A DNA stretch of 64,000 nt from RGIG4708 sp045633845 (lineage in GTDB: Bacteria; Bacillota; Clostridia; UMGS1810). The translations under genes and the position numbers were made by a program. Shown here in pieces: positions 53,566 through 62,019 of the stretch. Below the pieces are notes generated by a model. That model searched no databases. It was not told where the DNA came from and saw only the letters and a program-made list of their open reading frames with translations. Where the stretch lies: positions 1 through 64,000 of the forward strand of contig JAZQZC010000010.1 of assembly GCA_045633845.1 (NCBI GenBank), written 5' to 3'. The number at the start of each line of letters is the position of its first letter. The first letter of the stretch is position 1.

Positions 53566-54414
53566 ATGATTGTTGCTGCATATTGCAGAGTTTCTACAGG
53601 GTCGGAGGAACAGCTCAATTCGCTGAAAAATCAGTCAGAGTTTTTTAAAAGCTACGCACAAAAAAATAACTATACATTGTACAAAATTTTTGCCGACAGA
53701 GGCATAAGCGGCAAAAGTTGCAAAAACAGACCTGAATTTTTAAATATGCTCGAAAATGCAAAAAACAAAAAATTTGATATGCTCCTAGTAAAGGATATAA
53801 GCAGATTTGCAAGGAATACAGTAGATTTTTTAAACGGAATAAGATTGTTAAAATCCGTTGGAATAGAAGTCAGATTTTTATCGGCTAACCAAATGGTATT
53901 AGGTGAGTCGGAATTTGTACTCACAATGTTTGCAGCTCTTGCACAGGAAGAATCATATAATTTGTCAAAACGAATTATATTTGGTAAAAATCTTGCAGCC
54001 AAACAGGGCAGGACACCTTGCTGCATATACGGATACCATTATGAGGGCAAATATAACCTTGTGGTAGACAGTGACGAAAGCAAGGTGGTTAACAAAATTT
54101 TTGATTTATACCTTGAGGGGCTGGGGCTGCGAAAAATTGCAGATTACCTTAACAGTAACAATATATTATCTAAACGGGGAACAAAATGGCAATTTAAAAC
54201 AATAAGACGAATGCTTGCAAATAAAATGTACATAGGTGACATAATCAATAACAAAACAAAAACAGATGACTTTTTGACAGGAACACGCAAAAACATTGAC
54301 AAAGCTGAATGGATTATTCATCACGATGAAAAGCTGCGCATTGTAAGTGATAACAAATTTAATATGGTTCAGGAGATTTTAAAGAAAAAAGCTGTCAAAC
54401 ACAGAAGTGGTTGA
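53566..54414 (+). CDS. Small serine recombinase of the intervening element
   Basis: A 282-residue serine recombinase. The resolvase catalytic domain covers about 1-140, with nucleophile Ser in YCRVSTGSEEQ and Arg-rich KDISRFARNTVDFL and LSANQ. The recombinase DNA-binding domain follows at about 155-250 (GYHYEGKYNLVVD, KIFDLYLEGLGLRKIADYLN, TIRRMLANKMYIGD). It is much shorter than SpoIVCA (about 500 aa), lacking the zinc-ribbon/coiled-coil part. Its TGA stop lies beyond the right core, inside host-gene sequence; in an excised circle the frame would end after KHRCI. It most likely cuts the flanking repeats. SD is GGAGG. Confidence 0.88.
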   Translation: MIVAAYCRVSTGSEEQLNSLKNQSEFFKSYAQKNNYTLYKIFADRGISGKSCKNRPEFLNMLENAKNKKFDMLLVKDISRFARNTVDFLNGIRLLKSVGIEVRFLSANQMVLGESEFVLTMFAALAQEESYNLSKRIIFGKNLAAKQGRTPCCIYGYHYEGKYNLVVDSDESKVVNKIFDLYLEGLGLRKIADYLNSNNILSKRGTKWQFKTIRRMLANKMYIGDIINNKTKTDDFLTGTRKNIDKAEWIIHHDEKLRIVSDNKFNMVQEILKKKAVKHRSG

Positions 54415-54415
54415 C
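54393..54415 (+). repeat. Right junction repeat (attR-like)
   Basis: The direct partner of 44874-44896 (18/23 identical) with core ACACAGA at 54399-54405. It overlaps the last codons of the recombinase and the first codons of the displaced host-gene part. Confidence 0.7.
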
Positions 54416-54784
54416 CCTATCTGCCTTGCGGCCAAGGTAGTAGACAGCTGCGACAAATGCTGTTGCTGCGGCGAAACAGATGTTGCATCGGTACCTGCAA
54501 ATATTTGCAGAGTATTTGATGATTGCCTTGTAGATACCGATAATGGCAAGAGAGTGTACGTTACTATCGGCTTGTTTACAATAGTAAGGCTCGAACGCGA
54601 TGTACAGCTTTTAATCCCTGTAATTGATTACTGCATTCCAGACAATGAATGTGTAACCTCAACAGAAAACAATCCTTGCGATTTATTTGACAAATTGCGT
54701 TTTCCAACAGATGAGTTTTTCCCACCCGAAAAACAGGCATTCGAAAACTTAGAGCCAACCCGTGAAGATTGCTGCTGCGGTTAA
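54404..54784 (+). pseudogene. 3' part of the interrupted Cys-containing gene
   Basis: A 126-residue segment beginning EVVDPICLAAKVVDSC, followed by CDKCCCCGETD, YVTIGLFTIVRLERDVQLLIPV and FPTDEFFPPEK, and ending CCCG. These features belong to the second, Cys-rich domain of the family whose first domain is at 44420. A GTG at 54407 is the only nearby start and has no ribosome site; it overlaps the recombinase stop by 8 nt, so coupled translation is possible but unlikely to give the native protein. Labelled pseudogene only in this arrangement: excision would restore it. Confidence 0.7.
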
Positions 54785-54828
54785 CAAACATTTAAGAATA
54801 GCTTGTGTATAAATTCTAATTAAAAAAT

Positions 54829-54969
54829 GGTGACAGATGGGGAAGTTCCTTTGAAAAAGGTGTGTCATCGTCTGTCGCTGGTTAGTTTTTATCTGTTCGC
54901 ACAACAAACGGGAGACACACCTCTTGCGAGGAATGTCCCCGTTGTCATGCGAACATCCCCACTGTCACC
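54829..54969. repeat. MITE-like palindromic element
   Basis: A 141-bp element with terminal inverted repeats of about 19 bp (GGTGACAGATGGGGA / its imperfect complement GTCACC end). The termini match the palindrome nested in the repeat at 11985-12041. It sits between the split gene and mtnN, and a 100-codon open frame over it is not a gene. Confidence 0.65.
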
Positions 54970-54984
54970 TGCGAAAAAATTACA

Positions 54985-55674
54985 TCAAAACATCTCAATA
55001 AAATTTTTGCATATTTCAATCGACTTTTGTGCCGCAATTTGGCAAAATTTAGGAAAGTCAATATTCGATTCGCCCGATGCATTGTCAGACATAACTCGTA
55101 GTATCGAAAACGGTACATTATTAAGGTAAGCAACATGACCGATGCTTGCACCTTCCATTTCGCCTGCAATTGCACCAAAATTATCTACAATTTTTTTCTT
55201 GGTATCGTCACTGTTTAAAAACTGGTCGCCGCTTGCAATTGTGCCAAGCTCGCAATTTACACCGTCTATCTGTTTGGTGCTGTTGTACAGCAATTGCGAA
55301 ATTCTTATGTCGCACGGAATTTTAACAAGGTCAATGCCGCTTATAAAGCCAACGGGGTCACCAAGGGGAGAGGTGTCCATATCGTGCTGAACAACATCGG
55401 TAGCTATGGCTACATCGCATATGTTAAGCTTTTCACTTAGCGAGCCTGCAACGCCAGTGTTTATTACAACATCGGGCCTGTATGTAAGTATCATAGTTTG
55501 TGCGCATACCGCAGCATTAACTTTGCCAACGCCGCATTTTGCAATCACAACATCTTTTTCAAACATTTTTCCGCTGTAAAAATTTATTCCGCTAATTTTT
55601 GTAAGTGTTTTATTTTCCAGTTGCGAAATCAACTCGTTAACTTCAATATCCATTGCACCGATAATTCCTATCAT
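54985..55674 (-). CDS. mtnN: 5'-methylthioadenosine/S-adenosylhomocysteine nucleosidase
   Basis: A 229-residue hydrolase of MTA, SAH and 5'-deoxyadenosine in methionine salvage and SAM by-product removal. MIGIIGAMDIEVNEL, INTGVAGSLSE, GDQFLNSDD and the C-terminal EMEGASIGHVAY with RVMSDNASG are the substrate and catalytic segments. It ends in TGA, a further ordinary use of UGA as stop. SD is AAGG-type. Confidence 0.95.
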   Translation of the reverse strand: MIGIIGAMDIEVNELISQLENKTLTKISGINFYSGKMFEKDVVIAKCGVGKVNAAVCAQTMILTYRPDVVINTGVAGSLSEKLNICDVAIATDVVQHDMDTSPLGDPVGFISGIDLVKIPCDIRISQLLYNSTKQIDGVNCELGTIASGDQFLNSDDTKKKIVDNFGAIAGEMEGASIGHVAYLNNVPFSILRVMSDNASGESNIDFPKFCQIAAQKSIEICKNFIEMF

Positions 55675-55840
55675 TTTATTTTACCGCCTTTCTGATTTAA
55701 TATTAAATATATTGTATCACATGTTTAAATAAAAATAAACAAATATTTTTATAAAATCTATTGTTAATTAAATAATTATTTGTTATAATATAATAGTATG
55801 TTTGTAACTAAGTACTTAACTTGCGAAAGGATTGAAATAA

Positions 55841-58567
55841 ATGGGTTTTTTTGAAAAGATTTTTGGCTCTTACTCTTCGAGAGAAATAAAAAGAGTAATG
55901 CCGTTAGTTAAAAAAATCAATGAACTTGAGCCTGCTATGTCAGCTCTTTCAGATATACAGCTTAAAGCAAAAACATCGGAATTTAAAATTCGATTAGATA
56001 GCGGTGAAACACTTGACGATTTGCTCCCTGAGGCTTTTGCGGTAGTAAGAGAAGCATCAAAGCGAGTGCTTGAGATGCGTCATTTTGATGTTCAGCTGAT
56101 TGGCGGCATAATTCTTCATCAGGGCAGAATAGCCGAAATGAAAACTGGTGAAGGTAAAACCCTTGTTGCAACACTTCCATGCTACCTTAATGCTCTTGCA
56201 GGCAAGGGAGTTCACGTTGTAACAGTTAACGATTATCTTGCCCGCCGTGACAGCGAGCAAATGGGCAAAATTTATCGCTTTTTGGGGCTTACGGTAGGTC
56301 TTATTGTGCCTGGTCAGACCCCCGAAGAAAAAAGAGAAGCATACAATGCTGATATCACATATGCAACAAACAACGAGCTTGGGTTCGACTATCTTCGTGA
56401 CAATATGGTTATATACAAAGACCAGATGGTATGCAGAGAGCATAATTTTGCAATTGTTGACGAGGTTGACTCAATACTCATTGACGAAGCACGTACTCCG
56501 CTTATTATTTCGGGTGTGGGCGACAAGTCCACAGAGCTTTATACTCTTGCCGACAGATTTGCACGTTCACTCAAAAAGAAGGTTGTTGTTGAAGAAGATA
56601 CAAAAACATTTGACGATGCTACTCAGGCAGACTATATAGTTGATGAAAAGGCGCGAACTGTTACCCTTACACCCGAGGGCGTAAAAAAGGCAGAAAGTGC
56701 TTTCCGTCTTGAAAATCTGTATGATTCCGAAAATATGACAATAGCACATCACATCAATCAGGCTATAAAAGCATATGGTATTATGCACAAAGACCGCGAT
56801 TATGTTGTAAAAGACGGCGAAGTAATTATAGTTGATGAATTTACAGGCCGACTTATGATAGGCAGACGTTACAACGAAGGTCTGCATCAGGCAATCGAAG
56901 CAAAAGAGGGAGTGGAAGTTGCAAGAGAGAGCAAGACGCTTGCAACAATTACCTTCCAAAACTTTTTCCGCCTTTATTCAAAGCTTTCGGGTATGACAGG
57001 TACTGCTCTTACCGAAGAGTCTGAATTTCAGGAAATATACAAGCTCGACTGTATCGAAATTCCTACAAACGAGCCAATGATTAGAGTTGACCACGACGAT
57101 TCGGTGTACAAATCCGAAAAAGGCAAGCTCAATGCTGTTGTAAATCAGATAGAACAATGTCATCAAAAGGGTCAGCCTGTGCTTGTTGGTACTGTCACAA
57201 TCGAAAAATCAGAGCTTATAAGCTCTATGCTTAAACGACGTGGTATAAAGCACGAGGTGCTCAATGCCAAATATCACGAAAAAGAAGCCGAAATAATTGC
57301 TCAGGCGGGTAAAAGAGGTGCCGTAACCATAGCCACCAATATGGCAGGCCGTGGTACTGATATTATGCTCGGCGGTAATATGGATTATCTTGCAAAGCAG
57401 CATCTTAAAAGAATGGGATATGCTGACGAAATTATCAATGAGTCTATGGGCTTTGCCGATACTAATAATGAAGAGGTTATTGAAGCCCGCGCAAAATTTG
57501 CAGAGTATAAAGAACAAATTAAGCCCGAAATTCTTGCCGAGCGTGAGCTTGTTAAGCAGGCAGGCGGTTTGTTTATTATTGGTACAGAGCGTCATGAATC
57601 AAGACGTATTGACAATCAGCTCCGAGGTCGTGCAGGACGTCAGGGTGATATTGGTGAATCAAGATTTTATATTTCGCTCGAGGATGACCTTATGCGTTTG
57701 TTTGGCTCTGACAGGCTTGTTGCAATGGTTGACAGACTCGGTGTAGAGGATGAAGATGCCATCGAAGCAAATATGCTTTCGGGTGCAATCGAAAATGCTC
57801 AAAAACGAATTGAGGGCCGCAACTTCCAGATAAGAAAGCACGTACTCCAATTTGACGATGTAATGAATGTACAGCGAAACGTTATATACGGCGAAAGACA
57901 AAAAGTGCTCAATGGTGAGGATTTAAAACAAAATATCCAAAAAATGATTGAGTCTTATATCTCAAACACTGTTGATTTTTATACCGGCGGTGAAATTGTA
58001 GACAACTGGAATCTTGATGGTCTTGTTGAAACAATGGAACGTGCACTTGATATTAAAGGTGAAATATCGTACACTCGTGATATGTTTGACGACCTCACCC
58101 GTGAGGGCATAAAAGACGATTATCGTGCAATTGCCGCAAAATTGTATCAGGAAAAGGAACAGGCATTTGGTTATAACAATATGCGCGAGCTGGAACGTAT
58201 GCTTCTTCTCAGAGTTGTTGACACCAAATGGATGGATCATATAGACGATATGGATCAACTCCGAAAGGGAATAGGACTTCGTGCTTATGGTCAGCGTGAC
58301 CCTGTTATTGAATACAAAGAAGAAGGCTATGCAATGTACGAGGCAATGCTTAATTCTATAAACGAAGATTTGGTTAAATTTTTGTTCCGCGTAAAAATTA
58401 ATACAAGTGTTCAGCGTGAGCAGGTTGCACAGCCTGTAACTCAAACACATGGCGACAGTGAGCCAGCGGCAAAAAAACCTGTTGTCCGTTCATCACAAAA
58501 GGTTGGTCGAAATGACCCTTGTCCTTGCGGCTCAGGTAAAAAATACAAAAAATGCTGTGGTCAGTAA
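55841..58567 (+). CDS. secA: Protein translocase ATPase SecA
   Basis: A 908-residue motor for Sec export. Walker A MKTGEGKTLVATLP, DEVDSILIDEARTPLI, PTNEP, TNMAGRGTDI and GTERHESRRIDNQLRGRAGRQG are all intact. The C-terminal zinc finger CPCGSGKKYKKCC, the SecB/ribosome-binding tail, is complete. ATG follows AAAGG. It is directly upstream of prfB, the common Firmicute order. Confidence 0.97.
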   Translation: MGFFEKIFGSYSSREIKRVMPLVKKINELEPAMSALSDIQLKAKTSEFKIRLDSGETLDDLLPEAFAVVREASKRVLEMRHFDVQLIGGIILHQGRIAEMKTGEGKTLVATLPCYLNALAGKGVHVVTVNDYLARRDSEQMGKIYRFLGLTVGLIVPGQTPEEKREAYNADITYATNNELGFDYLRDNMVIYKDQMVCREHNFAIVDEVDSILIDEARTPLIISGVGDKSTELYTLADRFARSLKKKVVVEEDTKTFDDATQADYIVDEKARTVTLTPEGVKKAESAFRLENLYDSENMTIAHHINQAIKAYGIMHKDRDYVVKDGEVIIVDEFTGRLMIGRRYNEGLHQAIEAKEGVEVARESKTLATITFQNFFRLYSKLSGMTGTALTEESEFQEIYKLDCIEIPTNEPMIRVDHDDSVYKSEKGKLNAVVNQIEQCHQKGQPVLVGTVTIEKSELISSMLKRRGIKHEVLNAKYHEKEAEIIAQAGKRGAVTIATNMAGRGTDIMLGGNMDYLAKQHLKRMGYADEIINESMGFADTNNEEVIEARAKFAEYKEQIKPEILAERELVKQAGGLFIIGTERHESRRIDNQLRGRAGRQGDIGESRFYISLEDDLMRLFGSDRLVAMVDRLGVEDEDAIEANMLSGAIENAQKRIEGRNFQIRKHVLQFDDVMNVQRNVIYGERQKVLNGEDLKQNIQKMIESYISNTVDFYTGGEIVDNWNLDGLVETMERALDIKGEISYTRDMFDDLTREGIKDDYRAIAAKLYQEKEQAFGYNNMRELERMLLLRVVDTKWMDHIDDMDQLRKGIGLRAYGQRDPVIEYKEEGYAMYEAMLNSINEDLVKFLFRVKINTSVQREQVAQPVTQTHGDSEPAAKKPVVRSSQKVGRNDPCPCGSGKKYKKCCGQ

Positions 58568-58601
58568 AAATATTTTAAAACTAGTAAAGAGGTGAATAAT
58601 A

Positions 58602-59724
58602 TTGTTACAGTATGATGAATACAAAATTGAACTTTTAAATCTTTCTGACAGTATTAATGATTTGAGGGATTCACTTTGACATTGCAGGACTCAATGCACA
58701 AATAGAAGACCTCGACAATCAGGCTTCGCAGCCGGGATTTTTTGACGATATGTCAAAAAGTCAAAAAGTACTGCAGAAATCCAAAAACTTAAAAACCAAA
58801 GTAGAACGTTTTACATCCTTTGAAAGCCTTTATGAGGACACACTTGTGCTCATTGATATGGCAAACGAAGAGGACGACGAGTCTATGCTTGATGATGTAA
58901 CAGCATCGGTGCTGCAAATTAAGTCTGAGCTAGAAAGTATGACACTCGAAACACTTCTTTCGGGCGAATATGATGGTAACAATGCAATTCTGTCACTGCA
59001 TGCAGGTGCAGGTGGTACCGAGGCTCAGGACTGGACAGAAATGCTTTTGCGTATGTATACAAGATGGGCAGAAAGACGCAATTTTTCGGTTACTACTATG
59101 GATATGCTCCCCGGTGATGATGCAGGTGTAAAAAGCGTTACGATACTTATTTCCGGCGATAATGCTTATGGGTATCTTAAGGCAGAAAAAGGCGTTCATC
59201 GTCTGGTACGAATATCTCCGTTTGATTCATCGGGCAGACGTCACACATCCTTTGCATCGGCAGATGTAATGCCTGAGTTTAATGAGGATATCGAAATAGA
59301 CATCAATCCCGACGATTTGAGGATTGACACATTCAGGGCAAGCGGCGCAGGCGGTCAGCACGTTAACAAAACATCATCTGCTATCAGAATTACCCATGAG
59401 CCAACAGGTATTGTTGTTGCCTGTCAGAACGAACGTTCACAACATCAGAACAAGGATATGGCAATGAAGATGCTGTACTCCAAGCTGATGGAAATTAAAG
59501 AAAGAGAAAATATGGAAAAAATTGCTGACATCAAGGGCGAACAAAAGGAAATTGGCTGGGGCAGTCAGATAAGGTCATATGTGTTTCATCCGTATAATCT
59601 TGTTAAAGACCACAGAACCAATTATGAAATGGGCAATATTAATGCTGTTATGGACGGAGACCTTGATGGTTTTATAAATGAATATCTTAAATCTGCAAGT
59701 CTAGGTACATTAAATCAAAAATAA
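58602..59724 (+). CDS. prfB: Peptide chain release factor 2, with programmed +1 frameshift
   Basis: RF2 terminates at UAA and UGA. A TTG start at 58602 with AGAGGTG encodes 25 codons, then reads CTT TGA C at 58674-58680. This is the classic autoregulatory slip site, with an AGGGAT Shine-Dalgarno-like element before it. A +1 shift continues from GAC 58678 to the stop at 59724, giving about 373 residues in total. Codon-recognition ISPFDSSG and catalytic GAGGQHVNK are present. When RF2 is scarce, frameshifting rises. Its presence confirms that UGA is a stop codon in this genome. Confidence 0.95.
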
Positions 59725-59840
59725 TATGTACATAATTCAGATGGCAAATGCGCTCGATATAATGATTAGCAAAACAGCTGTTTCTTGATGAATTACTTGT
59801 AGAACTTGATGACAATAATAATACAATGGAATAAATAATT

Positions 59841-59872
59841 TTATGCGGTATCTGTACAGATACCGCATTTTT
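59841..59872. terminator. Terminator between prfB and radA
   Basis: Perfect stem ATGCGGTATCTG / CAGATACCGCAT with 2-nt loop context and T-rich 3' side. Both convergent genes may use it. The 116 bp between prfB and this hairpin hold only a short acidic open stretch with no start signal. Confidence 0.85.
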
Positions 59873-59899
59873 GTATACTGGTGTGCTATTTGTGGATGT

Positions 59900-61258
59900 T
59901 TATTTTGATAAGATTTGTAGTGCCTCTGTTACACCCGAAACAGGAATAATTTCCATATCTTTTATATTTTTTAGCGATTGCATATTGCCTTTGGGTACTA
60001 TACATCTTGTAAATCCCATCTTTTTTGCTTCATTAATGCGGCGGTCGGCGTAACTGATTGCACGAACCTCGCCGGTCAGACCAACCTCGCCGAGAATAAT
60101 GGTGTGTTTGTCTATAACAAAGTTTTTGTAATTTGAAGCAATAGCCGTTATAACTGCAAGGTCGGTTGCCGGCTCGTTAATTTTAAGGCCACCAACAACA
60201 TTTATGTACACATCTAGGCTTTGCATACTGTAATTTAACTTTTTTTCGAGTATTGCAACAAGCAAAATGGCTCTGTTAAAATCAATACCCTGTGTCATTC
60301 TTCGGGCATTGCCAAAACCGGTAGGGGACGAAAGCGCCTGAACCTCTGCCATAACAGGGCGTGTGCCTTCCATTGTACAAACCACCGTTGAGCCCGACAC
60401 TCCATCAGGGCGCTCTTCAAGGAGCATTTTTGACGGGTTTTCTACATCCTCAAGTCCTGTATCTTTCATTTCAAATACGCCTATTTCGTTGGTAGAGCCA
60501 AATCGGTTTTTGACAGTGCGCAGTATTCGGTATGACTGATGTCTTTCGCCTTCAAAATACAAAACGCAGTCAACCATATGTTCAAGCACCTTTGGCCCCG
60601 CGATGCTGCCTTCTTTTGTAACATGGCCTACAATAAAAATTGCAATATCATTTTCTTTTGCAAGGCGCATAAGATAGTGAGTTGCTTCACGCACCTGACC
60701 GACACTTCCAGGGGCAGATGACAAATCGCTTTTAAAAATTGTCTGTATTGAGTCAATTATCATAACTTTTGGCTTGATTTTTTTTGCCTGAACTATTATG
60801 TTGTCAAGGTTTGTTTCGCTCATAAGCAAAAGATTTTCGGTTACAATATTAAGTCTGTCGGCACGCATTTTTATCTGACTTTCAGATTCTTCACCTGTTA
60901 CATAAAATACTGTGCCGTAGCTGCCCAAAGAGTTACATATTTGCAGCAACAGTGTTGATTTGCCAATTCCGGGGTCACCGCCAACCAATACTAACGAACC
61001 ATGAACAATACCGCCTCCCAGTACTCTGTCGAGCTCGTTTGAGTGAGTTTTAAATCTCAGCTCATTTGTTGCTGTAATACTTGCCAGCTTTTTTGGAACG
61101 GGGATTTCGCTGCTGTCGGAGGTAATGCTGAATTTTGTAGGCTGAATGTCAGCTTCTTCCATAAGGGTATTCCAATTGGAGCAGCCGGGGCATTTACCCA
61201 GCCATTTTGGTGATGAATATCCACATTCCTGACATACAAATTTTGTTGTGCTTTTCAT
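59900..61258 (-). CDS. radA: DNA repair protein RadA
   Basis: A 452-residue RecA-like branch-migration ATPase. N-terminal zinc finger CQECGYSSPKWLGKCPGC, Walker A GGDPGIGKST, the RadA-specific KNRFGSTNEIGVF motif and a C-terminal Lon-type domain with LGEVGLTGEVR are all seen. ATG 61258 has GAAGGAG; an upstream in-frame start is unnecessary. Confidence 0.96.
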   Translation of the reverse strand: MKSTTKFVCQECGYSSPKWLGKCPGCSNWNTLMEEADIQPTKFSITSDSSEIPVPKKLASITATNELRFKTHSNELDRVLGGGIVHGSLVLVGGDPGIGKSTLLLQICNSLGSYGTVFYVTGEESESQIKMRADRLNIVTENLLLMSETNLDNIIVQAKKIKPKVMIIDSIQTIFKSDLSSAPGSVGQVREATHYLMRLAKENDIAIFIVGHVTKEGSIAGPKVLEHMVDCVLYFEGERHQSYRILRTVKNRFGSTNEIGVFEMKDTGLEDVENPSKMLLEERPDGVSGSTVVCTMEGTRPVMAEVQALSSPTGFGNARRMTQGIDFNRAILLVAILEKKLNYSMQSLDVYINVVGGLKINEPATDLAVITAIASNYKNFVIDKHTIILGEVGLTGEVRAISYADRRINEAKKMGFTRCIVPKGNMQSLKNIKDMEIIPVSGVTEALQILSK

Positions 61259-61322
61259 ATAAAAAAACTCCTTCAATGTCTATATATATAATTTACTATA
61301 TTTTAACCAAAAAGTAAAGTAT

Positions 61323-61357
61323 AAAATCCGACGGTTATTATCAAGCCGTCGGATTTT
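61323..61357. terminator. Terminator after the small lipoprotein gene
   Basis: Perfect 12-bp stem AAAATCCGACGG / CCGTCGGATTTT with 11-nt loop, 5 nt downstream of the lipoprotein stop (minus strand). Confidence 0.88.
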
Positions 61358-61361
61358 GACA

Positions 61362-61646
61362 TTAATTATTATTGTTAGTAGTGTTGTTTCCGCCCATCAT
61401 ATCATCAACGGCTTTTTCCATATTGTCCATTGTGGTATCTACAGCGTTTTTCATATCACCTGATGAGTTTTGCGTATTTTGATTAGCATTATCAGATGTT
61501 GATTGGCTGTTGTTTGCACTGCTTCCGGTGCTTCCGTTGCTTCCGCTGTCATTACCATTGTTGCCGCCATTATTACTGCCGCCGCAACCTGTAAATGATA
61601 ATGCTAATATAAGAGATAATGCAACTATAATACTTTTAAATGTCAA
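61362..61646 (-). CDS. Small Asn/Gly/Ser-rich lipoprotein
   Basis: A 94-residue exported protein with lipobox LSFTGC followed by a low-complexity Gly/Asn/Ser tract and a short helix (MKNAVDTTMDNMEKAVDDMMGG). It will be attached to the outer membrane leaflet. A TTG start at 61646 is favoured by AAAGGA 10 nt upstream; GTG 61655 is the alternative. Function is unknown; it lies next to a spore protein gene and could be sporulation-linked. Confidence 0.7.
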   Translation of the reverse strand: MTFKSIIVALSLILALSFTGCGGSNNGGNNGNDSGSNGSTGSSANNSQSTSDNANQNTQNSSGDMKNAVDTTMDNMEKAVDDMMGGNNTTNNNN

Positions 61647-61675
61647 TGTAAACACATCCTTTCATTTTAGCTAAA

Positions 61676-61726
61676 AAACAAGCAACCTGATTTATTATAG
61701 TCATTATAATTAATCAGGCTGCTTTT
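61676..61726 (-). terminator. Terminator after the SASP gene
   Basis: On the minus strand, AAAAGCAGCCTGATTA pairs with TAAATCAGGTTGCTT, followed by T residues, just past the SASP stop. Confidence 0.8.
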
Positions 61727-61736
61727 ACGGATTTAA

Positions 61737-61937
61737 TTACTGATTATTAGAAATGTCAGATTCGTATTTTTTGATCATATTTTTGACCATCTGTCCACCA
61801 ATAGAACCAGCCTGCTTTGATGTTAAATCACCATTGTAACCATTTTTAAGGTTTACACCAACTTCACTTGCTGCTTCCATTTTAAATCTGTTCATAGCTT
61901 CTTTAGCTTCTGGAACAACATGTTTTTTAGATGCCAT
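61737..61937 (-). CDS. Alpha/beta-type small acid-soluble spore protein
   Basis: A 66-residue SASP that coats and protects spore DNA. MNRFKMEAASEVGV and the conserved GDLTSKQAGSIGGQMVKNMIKKYE match the DNA-binding helices, and the GPR protease site region EAASEVGV is present. ATG 61937 has AAGGAGG; a longer frame is in the tracked reading. Expression in the forespore by sigma-G is expected, but I could not fix the boxes. Confidence 0.95.
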   Translation of the reverse strand: MASKKHVVPEAKEAMNRFKMEAASEVGVNLKNGYNGDLTSKQAGSIGGQMVKNMIKKYESDISNNQ

Positions 61938-62019
61938 TAAAATCACCTCCTTGTTATTTGGTACAGGTATAATTTATGCATATACCAAAATAATAAACAG
62001 GTAATTTTTTACTTGATTT

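Larger units (their letters stand above)
44880..54398 (+). mobile_element. 9,519-bp putative excisable element interrupting a host gene
   Basis: The segment between the two ACACAGA cores carries two SLH-domain surface proteins and, at its right edge, a serine recombinase. The length is an exact multiple of three, and deleting it joins codon 155 of the left gene part to GAA GTG GTT GAC of the right part in frame. This gives 281 codons reading NLPVAHT|EVVDPIC. The arrangement parallels the skin element of sigK and other recombinase-borne insertions in sporulation genes. Excision itself is inferred. No phage structural or replication genes are present. Confidence 0.65.

Noticed and set aside
54407..54784. 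The 3' gene part as an independent gene starting at GTG 54407
   Set aside because: There is no ribosome site, the N-terminal domain of the family is missing, and its sequence continues exactly from the left gene part.
44420..54784. A prophage
   Set aside because: No capsid, tail, lysis or replication genes; only a recombinase and two surface proteins.
54827..55129. A 100-codon ORF downstream of the split gene
   Set aside because: It covers a palindromic repeat and the antisense of mtnN, with no protein features.
61947..62019. Sigma-G promoter for the SASP gene
   Set aside because: A CATAAATTA-like stretch exists, but no -35 box fits at the proper distance, so I did not annotate it.
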